A stretch of 23,115 nucleotides of DNA from a virus. Positions 1 to 7,218 of this stretch are shown here, one piece after another. The notes beneath the pieces are model-generated. The model did not search any database, had not been told where the DNA came from, and was given only the letters and a program-made list of their open reading frames with translations. Both the position numbers and the translations under genes were made by a program. The stretch spans positions 1 to 23,115 of IMG/VR virus record IMGVR_UViG_3300035180_001115. One strand, given 5' to 3'. Numbering within the stretch: the stretch's first letter is position 1; each line of letters begins with the position of its first letter.

Positions 1-407
1 GCTTCAAACTGGTCCTCCACGAGCTTCTGGAGATGCGGATTCCCCTTGTGCTGGGCGATGGCCGCCGTGATCTCGGACTTCAGGAGGTAGGACTTGAGGC
101 CCTGGGTGGCCTTTTCCTTTTCCTCCAGGAGCGCCTTCTTCTCGGCCTCCACAATCGCCGTCAGCTTCTCGTACTTGCCCTGGGCCTCCAGCTGCGCCTT
201 TTCGGCGTCTGCCTTGGCCTTCGCTTCCGCGGCTTCGCGTTCCTTCAGCGCCTTCTCGGCCGCCTCGGCGCGTTCCCGCTCTTTCTGGAGGGCAGTCTTG
301 GCACCGGAGTCGTCCACATCGAGGACGAACTTGTCGCCGTCCTTCTTGTAGAGCGCCTTCAGGCCCTCTTCGAGCCCATCCAGGGAATCGAGCTTGTACT
401 TGAGCAC
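1..407 (-). CDS. Phage capsid scaffolding protein (partial, C-terminus beyond left edge)
   Basis: The open frame runs off the left edge, so about 135 N-terminal residues are visible. They start MLKYKLDSLDGLEEGLKALY, followed by KDGDKFVLDVDD and then a long, highly charged Ala/Glu/Lys coiled coil (about residues 38-100). This is the layout of phage scaffold proteins of the GP20/DUF4355 type, which assemble inside the procapsid and are lost on maturation. The GTG start at 407 is chosen because GGAG lies 6-7 nt upstream; there is no in-frame ATG nearby. It follows the minor head gene on the same strand, the usual portal-minor head-scaffold-capsid order, so the capsid gene should lie just outside the window. 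Family naming is from sequence character only. Confidence 0.8.
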   Translation of the reverse strand, partial: MLKYKLDSLDGLEEGLKALYKKDGDKFVLDVDDSGAKTALQKERERAEAAEKALKEREAAEAKAKADAEKAQLEAQGKYEKLTAIVEAEKKALLEEKEKATQGLKSYLLKSEITAAIAQHKGNPHLQKLVEDQFE

Positions 408-437
408 TTGGGACTCCAGGGGTTCCGCGTCGCGCGG

Positions 438-460
438 CGGACGGGTGTCACACCCGGTCC
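438..460 (-). other. Inverted repeat in minor head-scaffold gap
   Basis: GGACGGGTGT and its near-complement ACACCCGGTCC are separated by CAC, giving a roughly 10-bp stem with one bulged base. It lies in the 94-nt gap between the minor head and scaffold genes. There is no U-run, so it is not a standard terminator. It could be an mRNA-processing or stability hairpin that sets scaffold expression. Confidence 0.4.
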
Positions 461-464
461 TGCC

Positions 465-507
465 CCCAGGCTCAGGTTCGGAGCGTCCGGTTTGCGCCGG
501 ACTATCT
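465..507 (-). repeat. 43-nt dispersed repeat, copy 1
   Basis: Read on the minus strand it starts AGATAGTCCG and ends GAGCCTGGG. It aligns without gaps to 4674-4716, with about 31 of 43 positions identical by eye. It contains the hairpin GTCCGG-CGCAAA-CCGGAC right at the stop codon of the minor head gene. The two copies flank the lysis-portal-minor head block. Confidence 0.55.
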
Positions 508-1542
508 GCTCCGCAACTGCTCCAGCGTCAGCGCGTTCCCCCGCTGGTCAACCAGATCCTGAAGACTCAGCTTCCCCGACCGCCACAACTTGAGCCTGGC
601 CGGTCCGAGGATGTCCGCCTGATCCTTCTCGGACTGCCCCTTGAGCCAGGATTCCCAGGTGGTGTCGGACGACACCGGGCCGCCCAGGCTGGACCGCTTC
701 CCTGGCTCCATCTGGTCCAATTCGCGAGCCAGGCCCTTGTTCCTGGCCGCCAGTTCCTCCCACGACTTGGTGATGGGAACCGTGACGCACCGGCAGTTCC
801 AGTGCAGCGGCGGCAGGGTGTGGCCCGCACCCAGCGGCCAGACCTGGCCGTCCTGGGCACCGCAGGATGGACAGGTCCGCGGGTCCAAGGTCGCTGCCCA
901 CTGGAGATCCTTGATGATGTCGCTGTTCGCCTGGTAGGCAGCCATGTGCGCGGCGTTGTTCACGGCCATGGCGCTGGTCCGGACCAGGGCCTCGGCGTTG
1001 CGCTGAGAGATCATCTGGAGGTCGCGGACCCGGGCGGACAACTCGCCCACGCCCTCGCCCTGAAGCATCCCTGTCCGCATCTGGTCCGCGAAGGCGTTCT
1101 GGAGGTCCACGCTCTGCCGTGCCCACCAGTCCGCCGATGGGGCCCCCTTGACCAGCGCGTCCCCAGCCAAGGTCGCCAGCTGCTCAGCCGTCCACGTCAC
1201 CGGGCTCAGCAGCTCGAACCCCACCGCCTTGTTCAGCGCCGCCACCAGGGAGCCAGCCTGGGCATCCAGGGCGCCCTCCATGCCGGTCTGGTGCAGGTCC
1301 GCGATGTCGCCGTAGGTCTGCCCGATGCGGCGCTGGGCTTCCTCCAGGAGCTTCCGGAGCCGCGCCCGCTGCCAGTCCGTGCGGGGAGTGTCCAGTTCTG
1401 CCGCTGCCAGCTCGGCCACCAGGTCACGGCCCAGGGCCTTGAGCATGGCGATGATCTCGGTCCGGAGGTGCGCGTCGTAGCGCATCAGGTCCAAGCTGTT
1501 GCGGAGGATGGCGGAGTGCCAGAGATCGGGGATGGAAGCCAC
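502..1542 (-). CDS. Minor head protein, phage Mu F / SPP1 gp7 family
   Basis: This 346-residue protein is a head morphogenesis protein of the Phage_Mu_F/SPP1 gp7 type, which associates with the portal and is packed in small numbers in the capsid. The family signature is clear: a helical N-terminal region, then LDPRTCPSCGAQDG (C224, C227) and PPLHWNCRC (H247, C250, C252), a zinc-binding Cys/His set. The GTG start at 1542 directly abuts the portal stop codon (TAA-GTG), so it is probably translationally coupled to the portal. The order portal, minor head, scaffold is canonical. Confidence 0.93.
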   Translation of the reverse strand: MASIPDLWHSAILRNSLDLMRYDAHLRTEIIAMLKALGRDLVAELAAAELDTPRTDWQRARLRKLLEEAQRRIGQTYGDIADLHQTGMEGALDAQAGSLVAALNKAVGFELLSPVTWTAEQLATLAGDALVKGAPSADWWARQSVDLQNAFADQMRTGMLQGEGVGELSARVRDLQMISQRNAEALVRTSAMAVNNAAHMAAYQANSDIIKDLQWAATLDPRTCPSCGAQDGQVWPLGAGHTLPPLHWNCRCVTVPITKSWEELAARNKGLARELDQMEPGKRSSLGGPVSSDTTWESWLKGQSEKDQADILGPARLKLWRSGKLSLQDLVDQRGNALTLEQLRSR

Positions 1543-2943
1543 TTACGGCCCCTGCACCCGAGGCACGAACGGCACCGCCGGCATGGGCTTCGGGCCTTCC
1601 GCCTCCAGCGCCGCCTTCTCGTCATCCAGCGTCCGGTCCGGCGGGATCAGGCCGCCCGTCTGGAGGTTCCAGAACAGCACGTCCTGGCTGATCTGGCCCT
1701 TGTCCCGCATGGTGGACAAGGCGTTGAGCACCAGGGCGTTGACCTCATCCTCGTCCCAGTCCATGTCCAGATCGGCAGACCCGCCAGAGGGCTCGCGGAC
1801 CCAGAGGGCCATGAGGCGCAGGCATTCCTCGATGAAATCCTGGAATGTGTTGACCCAGGCCCGGAGCTTGGACGAACCCTCTGAAGACTCCAGACTAGAC
1901 TCTCGTGCCGTCTTCTGGCTCCCCTCGGACACCAGCATCTGCCCAGCCACGCGGCGCATCTGATCCTCCAAGTCGTGGAGGTCCGTCTTGCCTGCATCAA
2001 TCGCCGCGCCCGTGTGCTCCACGAACTTGAGGCCCTTCATGCCGATGATGAGCCCCTTGACGCCGATTTCTACCGGAGCATCCGGGTCCTGCCGCACATC
2101 CTCGTCCGCTGCCAGCAACGGCACCCGTGCCACATTCAGCACGGCCCGCTGGTAGCTGGAACTCTGCCAGTGCGTCACGTTCAGCCAGGCGAGGTCCTCG
2201 AGCGGGGGGCCGTCCTCCTTGGGGCGGTAGCAGGCGACCGGGACTTCCTGGATGCTCACGGGGCCCGACAGGTCCGGGAGGGGCACCCATACGGGCGGCC
2301 CACCTTCGGCTGTGGCCTGCTTCTCCCAGACTTCGACGGTGCCGGGCTCCAGGACGCGAATCCGCTCCACTTCCATGGTTCCCCAGCGGCCCACGGGGAC
2401 CTGGACACACTCCTTGTAGCGGAAGTGCGTGAAAGCGACCGTCCCGTCCTCGCCGGACTGGGTGCGGAAGTCGATCACGTTCTTGAGCGGGACGTGGACA
2501 AGGTAGGGACGCGCCCCCATGGCCCGTTCCTGGGCCAGGGTGGCGCCCTGCGGCACCCTGGCATAGTCCGCCACCACGTAGGTGCATCCATCCCGCAGGC
2601 CCGCCTTGAGGACACCTCGGAAGAAGGTGTCCGCGTCGGCGCCGCACTTGTCTATGTTCTCGAAACCCTGCTCAACGGCACTGGGGACATCCTTGAAGAC
2701 GATGGGGCTACCCATGGGCTTGCCGATGTAGGCTTCCAGGGCGTGGGCGAAGGCCGGGAAGAACTCCGCCTCGTCTCGCCGGGCTTCCCATGCCTTCTGG
2801 TTCTCCAGGGGACGCTTGGGAAGGTAAGCCTTCGCCAGCTTCCGCATCTCGATCACACCGGCGGCCACGGCCTGGCACACCGCGGCGCGGGTCTGCATCT
2901 CTTGGACCTCTTCGCCTAGGTCGTCAATCGCGGGTTCCTTCAT
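1543..2943 (-). CDS. Phage portal protein, DUF4055 family
   Basis: This 466-residue protein resembles DUF4055 portals: an N-terminal segment with KAYLPKRP and a YIGKP-type motif, central GCTYVVADYARVPQG and VIDFRTQSGEDG, and a C-terminal helical region with SEGSQKTARESSLESSEGSS (about 350-370). The last motif resembles the stem/crown region of portals, where Gln/Ser/Glu residues recur. The portal forms the dodecameric DNA channel at one capsid vertex and docks terminase. The start overlaps the upstream stop by ATGA. Length fits the family. It is separated from the large terminase by a lysis cassette, which is unusual because the two are normally adjacent. Confidence 0.9.
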   Translation of the reverse strand: MKEPAIDDLGEEVQEMQTRAAVCQAVAAGVIEMRKLAKAYLPKRPLENQKAWEARRDEAEFFPAFAHALEAYIGKPMGSPIVFKDVPSAVEQGFENIDKCGADADTFFRGVLKAGLRDGCTYVVADYARVPQGATLAQERAMGARPYLVHVPLKNVIDFRTQSGEDGTVAFTHFRYKECVQVPVGRWGTMEVERIRVLEPGTVEVWEKQATAEGGPPVWVPLPDLSGPVSIQEVPVACYRPKEDGPPLEDLAWLNVTHWQSSSYQRAVLNVARVPLLAADEDVRQDPDAPVEIGVKGLIIGMKGLKFVEHTGAAIDAGKTDLHDLEDQMRRVAGQMLVSEGSQKTARESSLESSEGSSKLRAWVNTFQDFIEECLRLMALWVREPSGGSADLDMDWDEDEVNALVLNALSTMRDKGQISQDVLFWNLQTGGLIPPDRTLDDEKAALEAEGPKPMPAVPFVPRVQGP

Positions 2944-3215
2944 CGGCGGCCCTCCAAGAGGCGGTCCAGCTTTTCGTTGATCGCCTTCAGATCAGCTCGA
3001 GTCTGGTCCTGTTGCCGGTTGAGCTCCTGGTCCTGGGCAGCATTCGCCGCGTGCTCCTGCTGGACACCTAATTCGACTGTGGTCAGCCTGCGGTCCTGGT
3101 TCACGGCCCATACGAAAAAACCAGCGAGCATGGCGAGGCTCAACAGCAGGTGGCCCAAGTCGATGCCGCGGTTGATGTGCCAGAGTTGGCGGCCTTCTTC
3201 GGGCATGTTCAGCAT
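2940..3215 (-). CDS. Small one-TM coiled-coil protein of the lysis cassette
   Basis: This 91-residue protein has a short polar N-terminus (MLNMPEEGRQLWHINRGIDL), one membrane segment at about 22-38 (LLLSLAMLAGFFVWAV), then a Gln/Glu/Arg-rich coiled coil ending in LDRLLEGRR. A longer in-frame ORF extends upstream, but I chose the ATG at 3215 because AGAGGA lies 8 nt before it and the extension is an antisense-like reading of the spanin gene. It sits last in the lysis cassette and overlaps the portal start by ATGA. It could be a second holin, an antiholin or a membrane-anchored lysis accessory protein. No specific family is recognised. Confidence 0.72.
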   Translation of the reverse strand: MLNMPEEGRQLWHINRGIDLGHLLLSLAMLAGFFVWAVNQDRRLTTVELGVQQEHAANAAQDQELNRQQDQTRADLKAINEKLDRLLEGRR

Positions 3216-3235
3216 TGGACAATCCTCTGGCGCCG

Positions 3236-3820
3236 TCACAGCTTCCCCCCCGCATAGCCCATGGCAACCCCCGCGACAAAACCTTCGATCCGGCCCCGCC
3301 AGCGGGACTCCTTGACGGACTGCTTCCAGGCGTTCGTGGCCGCTTCCTGCGCCAGCCGCGCCTGCTGTTCGTGTTGATACGCCGCCTGCCACTCGCCGGA
3401 TCGGCGCTGTTCGTCCGTCAGTGCGAGCTTGAGGCCAGCGATCTGGGCGTCTTGGGCTCGTACCAATACGTCGAGGGCGGCGATGGTTTCGTCTCGATGA
3501 TCAGGGGCCACAGCCGGAACGAGGGGCGGATTCGGGTTGACCGAATCAGAAACGGGAACGCTCGGCTTGGCTGCCAGGATCTTGCGAAGCCTCGCCACTT
3601 CGGCCCGTGCCCGATCCACGTCTGCCTGGGCCGCCGCCAGGTCCGCCGCATGATCCGGGATCTGCTGGGCGCTGTTGGCATGGCTCTGTGCCTCCTGATC
3701 CTGCTGATGGGACCACTGCTCCTGGTGGGCGCCCTGGTGCTTGTGGTAGGCGTCGAGGCCGGACATCAGGCCCCAACCAATCAGCAGAGCAGCAGCGAGG
3801 GCGTAGGCGGTCTTCTTCAT
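3236..3820 (-). CDS. Inner-membrane spanin-like (Rz-like) lysis protein
   Basis: This 194-residue protein starts with a signal-anchor (MKKTAYALAAALLIGWGL, TM about 5-22), followed by a long periplasmic Gln/Ala/Arg-rich coiled coil (about 30-85), a Pro-rich break (PNPPLVPAV) and a second coiled coil (about 110-175). That layout and its position right after the holin suggest an i-spanin, which helps fuse inner and outer membranes in Gram-negative lysis. The C-terminal GFVAGVAMGYAGGKL is hydrophobic and Gly-rich, which is odd for a spanin. I found no embedded o-spanin lipoprotein in the other frames. Its start overlaps the holin stop by ATGA. Confidence 0.65.
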   Translation of the reverse strand: MKKTAYALAAALLIGWGLMSGLDAYHKHQGAHQEQWSHQQDQEAQSHANSAQQIPDHAADLAAAQADVDRARAEVARLRKILAAKPSVPVSDSVNPNPPLVPAVAPDHRDETIAALDVLVRAQDAQIAGLKLALTDEQRRSGEWQAAYQHEQQARLAQEAATNAWKQSVKESRWRGRIEGFVAGVAMGYAGGKL

Positions 3821-4095
3821 GGGTTGCCCCCGTCCGGGCCTGGTTCAGGCATCGGCACACCCTGGGCCCCGGGGGCGGTCGGGGCCGCGGCCCCGGCGGA
3901 GGAAGCCTTCCACTTCCCGACGCCCCAGACCGCCATCAGCCCGGTGCTGAGGGTGCCAAGGGCGGCGGCCTCGGAGGCGTTGAACACGCCATGCCGGAAG
4001 GCCAGGAAAAGCATGGAAAGGCTGAAGGACACGACGAGCACGGCCATGAGCAGACGGCCCATGGAGCGCCCGGAACCGGCAGACAGGAAACTCAT
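3817..4095 (-). CDS. Holin (two transmembrane segments)
   Basis: This 92-residue protein has two predicted membrane helices, about 12-34 (MGRLLMAVLVVSFSLSMLFL) and about 42-58 (AAALGTLSTGLMAVWGVG), and a hydrophilic Pro/Gly/Ala-rich tail. That is class II holin topology. The ATG at 4095 is preferred over the longer ORF because AGGAGG lies 7 nt upstream and the ATG overlaps the endolysin stop by ATGA. A holin releases the signal-less endolysin encoded immediately upstream. No family was named from sequence alone; the call rests on topology, size and location. Confidence 0.75.
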   Translation of the reverse strand: MSFLSAGSGRSMGRLLMAVLVVSFSLSMLFLAFRHGVFNASEAAALGTLSTGLMAVWGVGKWKASSAGAAAPTAPGAQGVPMPEPGPDGGNP

Positions 4096-4595
4096 TCCGG
4101 GACCTCCTGAGCCCGCCGGACCCATCCCTTGAGGAACATGGCCTGGGACGAATCCCGCTCCACGATGCGGCGATAGAACGCCTCCTGCTCGAGGCAGAGG
4201 GCCTGGAGAATGCCCGGGGCAGCGTTCACCGCGGTCTCCGTCTTGGGCCCCCAGCGCCCGTCCAAGGCCACTTCCCCGCCCAGGGCTCGCTGGCAGAGCA
4301 TGACCGCACGGACCGGCCCGAGGTTCACGGCCATGTCCAGCAGCTTTGTGGCGACCCGCTGATCCGAGACACCCTCGAACAGCCAGTAGATCGCACGGTA
4401 GATCCCCTGGGCCTGGGCCTGCGTCAGGTCCCCAACCCAGGTAGGAAGGCTAGCGTCACGGCGCCGGGCATCGTCCAGCGTCCGCTGAGTGATACCGAGG
4501 TTCGTCGGGCCGCCCTTGTCCTCCAGGTGGTCGGAGAACCCGCCCTCGTGTCGGAGGACCCACGGAAGGGCTGCAAGGAAATCGGCCACGCGCAC
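4092..4595 (-). CDS. Endolysin: GH108 muramidase with PG-binding domain
   Basis: This 167-residue protein starts with LPWVLRHEGGFSDHLEDKGG then PTNLGIT, the diagnostic start of glycoside hydrolase family 108 lysozymes. E17 in HEGG is the expected catalytic acid. The C-terminal half (DGRWGPKTETAVNA, about 110-165) matches the small PG_binding_3 domain that usually follows. It has no signal peptide, consistent with release through the neighbouring holin. The start is GTG; the SD is weak, so the second GTG two codons downstream is also possible. It heads the lysis cassette between terminase and portal. Confidence 0.92.
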   Translation of the reverse strand: MRVADFLAALPWVLRHEGGFSDHLEDKGGPTNLGITQRTLDDARRRDASLPTWVGDLTQAQAQGIYRAIYWLFEGVSDQRVATKLLDMAVNLGPVRAVMLCQRALGGEVALDGRWGPKTETAVNAAPGILQALCLEQEAFYRRIVERDSSQAMFLKGWVRRAQEVPE

Positions 4596-4619
4596 CTGGA
4601 AGGGTGCGGGGGCTTCTGG

Positions 4620-5015
4620 TTATAGGCTGGGTCCGTGCTGGCGCCCATGAGGTTGGTTGAGTGCCCCCGCGGTCCCAGGCTCGGGCCGCTGGCGTCCGGG
4701 GCGTGTCGGACTATCTAGCCCAACCCTCCTCAGCGCCTCGCGCCGGGCCCGCTGGTGCCGCCTCAGCGCCTCGAACACCATGGACCGCGCCATACCCAGC
4801 CGGAGCGCGATTGTGACCCGCGGCAAGCCCTCCCCGGCGAGGTGCAGGATATGGGCGTCCCGTTCCATGGCCTCCAGGCGCGACAGGGGGAGCAGCTGCA
4901 TGGCGAGGGACAGGTCCAGGAATGCAGCCGTGGCGGCGATGGCCCGCTCCCGGTCCAGGCCGGTCCGGGCCTCGAGGCACTTGGTCAGGAACTCGGCGGT
5001 CAGGCGGTATTCCAT
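4620..5015 (-). CDS. Putative HTH DNA-binding protein between terminase and lysis genes
   Basis: This 131-residue protein is not assigned to a named family. Residues about 55-95 (AGEGLPRVTIALRLGMARSM followed by VFEALRRHQRARREALRR) look like a helix-turn-helix with a basic recognition and tail segment. The N-terminal half is helical (LTAEFLTKCLEARTG). GAGGGG lies 6 nt upstream of the ATG. The C-terminal ~30 residues are Pro/Arg-rich and coincide with copy 2 of the 43-nt repeat, so the ancestral protein may have ended earlier. It could be a late regulator or a terminase-associated DNA-binding protein. Confidence 0.65.
   Translation of the reverse strand: MEYRLTAEFLTKCLEARTGLDRERAIAATAAFLDLSLAMQLLPLSRLEAMERDAHILHLAGEGLPRVTIALRLGMARSMVFEALRRHQRARREALRRVGLDSPTRPGRQRPEPGTAGALNQPHGRQHGPSL
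4674..4716 (-). repeat. 43-nt dispersed repeat, copy 2
   Basis: Minus-strand reading AGATAGTCCG ... CCGGACGC ... GAGCCTGGG, same length and spacing as 465-507. The stem GTCCG/CGGAC is kept although the loop differs. Here it is inside the 3' end of the HTH protein gene, encoding a low-complexity tail. Confidence 0.55.
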
Positions 5016-5024
5016 GGGAGCCCC

Positions 5025-6332
5025 TCAGAAGTTGACGGCGTGGAAGGCGGCGGTCTTGCGGACGATCGGGAATTTCCGGTGGATGAAGTAGCCCGCGGCG
5101 TCCGTGGCGTGGTCCAGGTTCAACGTCTTGTCAGGCTCACCGTTCGCGGCCCAGGGCTGCTGCTCTAGGCAGTCCGCATACGTCGGACAGCGGTCCACAT
5201 TGACCTTGTAGTTCCGTTCACCCAGGGCGTTACAAAACATGCCGTTCATGGCGTTGATCCGGTCCTTCACCGGCGGGTTCGCGTCCGGCGCATCCACCTG
5301 GAAGCCCGCGGCCTTGAGCAGGGCGATGTCCGTCTCGCTGGCGTTGACCGAGCGCCGGGAGCCGCCGGACGCATCCGGATAGATACGGATCTGCCTGTCC
5401 TTTTGCCACTGCCCGTCCTTGAATGTCCAGAACCGCTCCCGGATGCGGCGAATCATGTCCGGCGTGTCGTAGGCGTTGATGATCTCCCCCACGGCCAGAG
5501 GCGCGCCGCCGCGAACCACATGCACCACCGCGGCCATCCTGCCCACATTGAAATCCATGCCGATGTAGAGGGTCTCGCCCGGGTTTTCCACGGCATCGGT
5601 GGAATTCAGGCGCCGGTCGAACTGCTGGTAGACCGTGCCCGTCTGGAGGTTGACGAATTGGCCGTTAATGTAGGCTTCAACGAGGTTGGCCGGGTATGAC
5701 TGGAGCAGGCTGGGAATGTAGTCGTCCGGCAGGTTCCGGGCGTTGTCATAGGTGCTGGCGTGAACCCGCCCGTAGAGGCCCGCGGCCTCCCTGCTGGCCC
5801 TGGGCACCTTGACGAACTGCTCATACACGAACCGGAAGCCCTCCGGCGTGGTGGTCACGTCCACGCCGTTCCTCAGTCCGGCGATGTTGTAGCGCATCCG
5901 GGCCAGGATCTTCCGCCAGGCATGGGTGGCCTTTTCCTTGGTCATGGTGTCGATCTCATCCACCTGGGCATGGCCGATCTTGAAGCCCACGATGGAGCCG
6001 GGGTCCTCCATGGACCGGCAGAGGATGGTCCCGCGATAGACCCGCCCGTTGCGGACCTCCACCTCATGGTTCGCGGTCCTCACCCGGGCCCGGAGGCCCC
6101 AGTCGTGGAATACCTCCTCCACTGTTGGGTAAAAGATGTCCCGGATCTGAGGGTAGGACGGGGCGAAGTAGCCGGTGTTGACGCCGGGATGCACCCAGAA
6201 ATGCTCCCCTTGCCCCGCGCACCCCGCCCAGGTCTTCCCAGACCCGAACCCCGCCACGAAGGCGCGGAACTTCGCCTGGAGGGCCAGGAACTCGGCCTGG
6301 GGGCGGTTCAGGGTGGGGGTGAGGGTGGTCAG
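5025..6332 (-). CDS. terL: Terminase large subunit (ATPase/nuclease), probable CTG start
   Basis: The packaging motor. Counting from the proposed CTG at 6332 (435 residues), the N-terminus reads LTTLTPTLNRPQAEFLALQ, then Walker A G28-FGSGKT34, Walker B AQVDE (D125, E126), and a C-terminal RNase-H-like nuclease with D260 (YIGMDFNVG), D320 (RIYPDASGG) and D407/D411 (LDHATDAAGYF). The first in-frame GTG (6257) begins only 2 codons before Walker A and would remove the adenine-binding LNxxQ segment, so it is very unlikely. No ATG, GTG or TTG occurs in frame between the small terminase stop and that GTG, but CTG at 6332 has GGAGG 5 nt upstream and overlaps the terS stop. The CTG start is inferred. 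Confidence 0.95.
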   Translation of the reverse strand: MTTLTPTLNRPQAEFLALQAKFRAFVAGFGSGKTWAGCAGQGEHFWVHPGVNTGYFAPSYPQIRDIFYPTVEEVFHDWGLRARVRTANHEVEVRNGRVYRGTILCRSMEDPGSIVGFKIGHAQVDEIDTMTKEKATHAWRKILARMRYNIAGLRNGVDVTTTPEGFRFVYEQFVKVPRASREAAGLYGRVHASTYDNARNLPDDYIPSLLQSYPANLVEAYINGQFVNLQTGTVYQQFDRRLNSTDAVENPGETLYIGMDFNVGRMAAVVHVVRGGAPLAVGEIINAYDTPDMIRRIRERFWTFKDGQWQKDRQIRIYPDASGGSRRSVNASETDIALLKAAGFQVDAPDANPPVKDRINAMNGMFCNALGERNYKVNVDRCPTYADCLEQQPWAANGEPDKTLNLDHATDAAGYFIHRKFPIVRKTAAFHAVNF

Positions 6333-6754
6333 GGCTTCCTCCCATCCACCACCTGGACGGTCACGGACACGGGCGTCGGCTTCTCGCCTTCGTCGCCCTC
6401 GCCGTCGTAGAGCCCGGATACCTTCCCACGGGCCATCTCCGCCGTCACGGCGGGGCCGTACTGCTTCGCGCGACGCGCCTCCTCACGAAGAGACCGTAGA
6501 GACACGAGGTGCTCCGCCAGCGTGATCCCTGACCTTTTCCTAGCATCTGAGCGTAACTGACTCAATCTTGCGGCAATCTTGGGGGTGGCGACAAGTTCAG
6601 CAGCGGTCCGGCTGACGGTCTCCGGCTTCATTCTTTCTGCGTTGTAGGCTTCCCGGTAGGCTTCAGAGGCATTCCCCGTCCGCGCCAGGTGGAGACAGAA
6701 GGCTTCCATTTTGGGTGTTAGCCCGGTAACTGGATCAGCGGCTGCCCGACTCAT
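6329..6754 (-). CDS. terS: Terminase small subunit (Terminase_2 family)
   Basis: This 141-residue protein begins with LTPKMEAFCLHLARTGNASE, AYREAYNAERMKPETVSRTA and AELVATPKIAARL, the N-terminal HTH signature of the Terminase_2 family. That domain binds the packaging initiation site. A basic helical region (RKRSGITLAEHLVSLRSLRE) and a short acidic tail (YDGEGDEGEK) before the TerL-interacting end follow. It overlaps the VRR-NUC stop by ATGA and the terL start by CTGA, so all three are translationally coupled. Confidence 0.92.
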   Translation of the reverse strand: MSRAAADPVTGLTPKMEAFCLHLARTGNASEAYREAYNAERMKPETVSRTAAELVATPKIAARLSQLRSDARKRSGITLAEHLVSLRSLREEARRAKQYGPAVTAEMARGKVSGLYDGEGDEGEKPTPVSVTVQVVDGRKP

Positions 6755-7218
6755 GCGACCTCCGTCCCGTCGCGGGGGGCGACGGCCTGTTCACCGAACT
6801 TCTCCAGCGCTTCGGCCACGGAGTGCGCGTGGAAGGCGATGTGACCTTCCGACCTGCGGGCCGCCAGGAAGTCCTTCTGGCCGAACTGGAACCTCCCGCC
6901 CGGCTTCTTGACCTCACAGAACACCCAGCGGCCATCGGGAAGCCGCCCAGTGAGGTCTGAGAAGGCCGGAGGGATCAGCAGGGCCACAGACAGGCCGAAG
7001 GGCGGCCGAGCGATTCCTAGGGCATTCAGGAGCCACTGCGGAGGGTTCGCCAGCAGGCCCTTGACCCCGGTCCCCCCCGCGTCGGTCTTGGTTAGTTTCA
7101 GCCGGTGCTTGAGAAGGAAGGCCTGCTGGATGGCCTTCTCGATGTCCCGCTCAGAGGGGGCGGCCTTCTTGCGCTTGGCGCGAACGATGAAGCCGGGGTT
7201 GGAGCCGAACATACTCAT
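6751..7218 (-). CDS. VRR-NUC domain nuclease
   Basis: This 155-residue protein has the VRR-NUC (PD-(D/E)XK superfamily) core: PPAFSDLTGRLPDGRWVFCE with VKKPGGRFQFGQKDFLAARR directly after. The putative metal ligands are the D in SDLTG and E-x-K in CEVKK; the Q in the FGQ motif is the usual downstream conserved residue. The N-terminus carries an ERDIEKAIQQAF helix also typical of the family. In phages these stand-alone nucleases sit with replication or packaging genes and probably resolve branched DNA before packaging. It lacks a good SD; its ATG overlaps the stop of the upstream repeat-bearing ORF, so coupling may supply translation. Confidence 0.88.
   Translation of the reverse strand: MSMFGSNPGFIVRAKRKKAAPSERDIEKAIQQAFLLKHRLKLTKTDAGGTGVKGLLANPPQWLLNALGIARPPFGLSVALLIPPAFSDLTGRLPDGRWVFCEVKKPGGRFQFGQKDFLAARRSEGHIAFHAHSVAEALEKFGEQAVAPRDGTEVA

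Noticed and set aside
394-1884. Long plus-strand frame of 496 codons over the minor head/portal genes
   Set aside because: Antisense to recognisable minor head and portal genes; in GC-rich DNA such shadow frames are expected. The product is Arg/Pro/Gly/His-rich with no domain.
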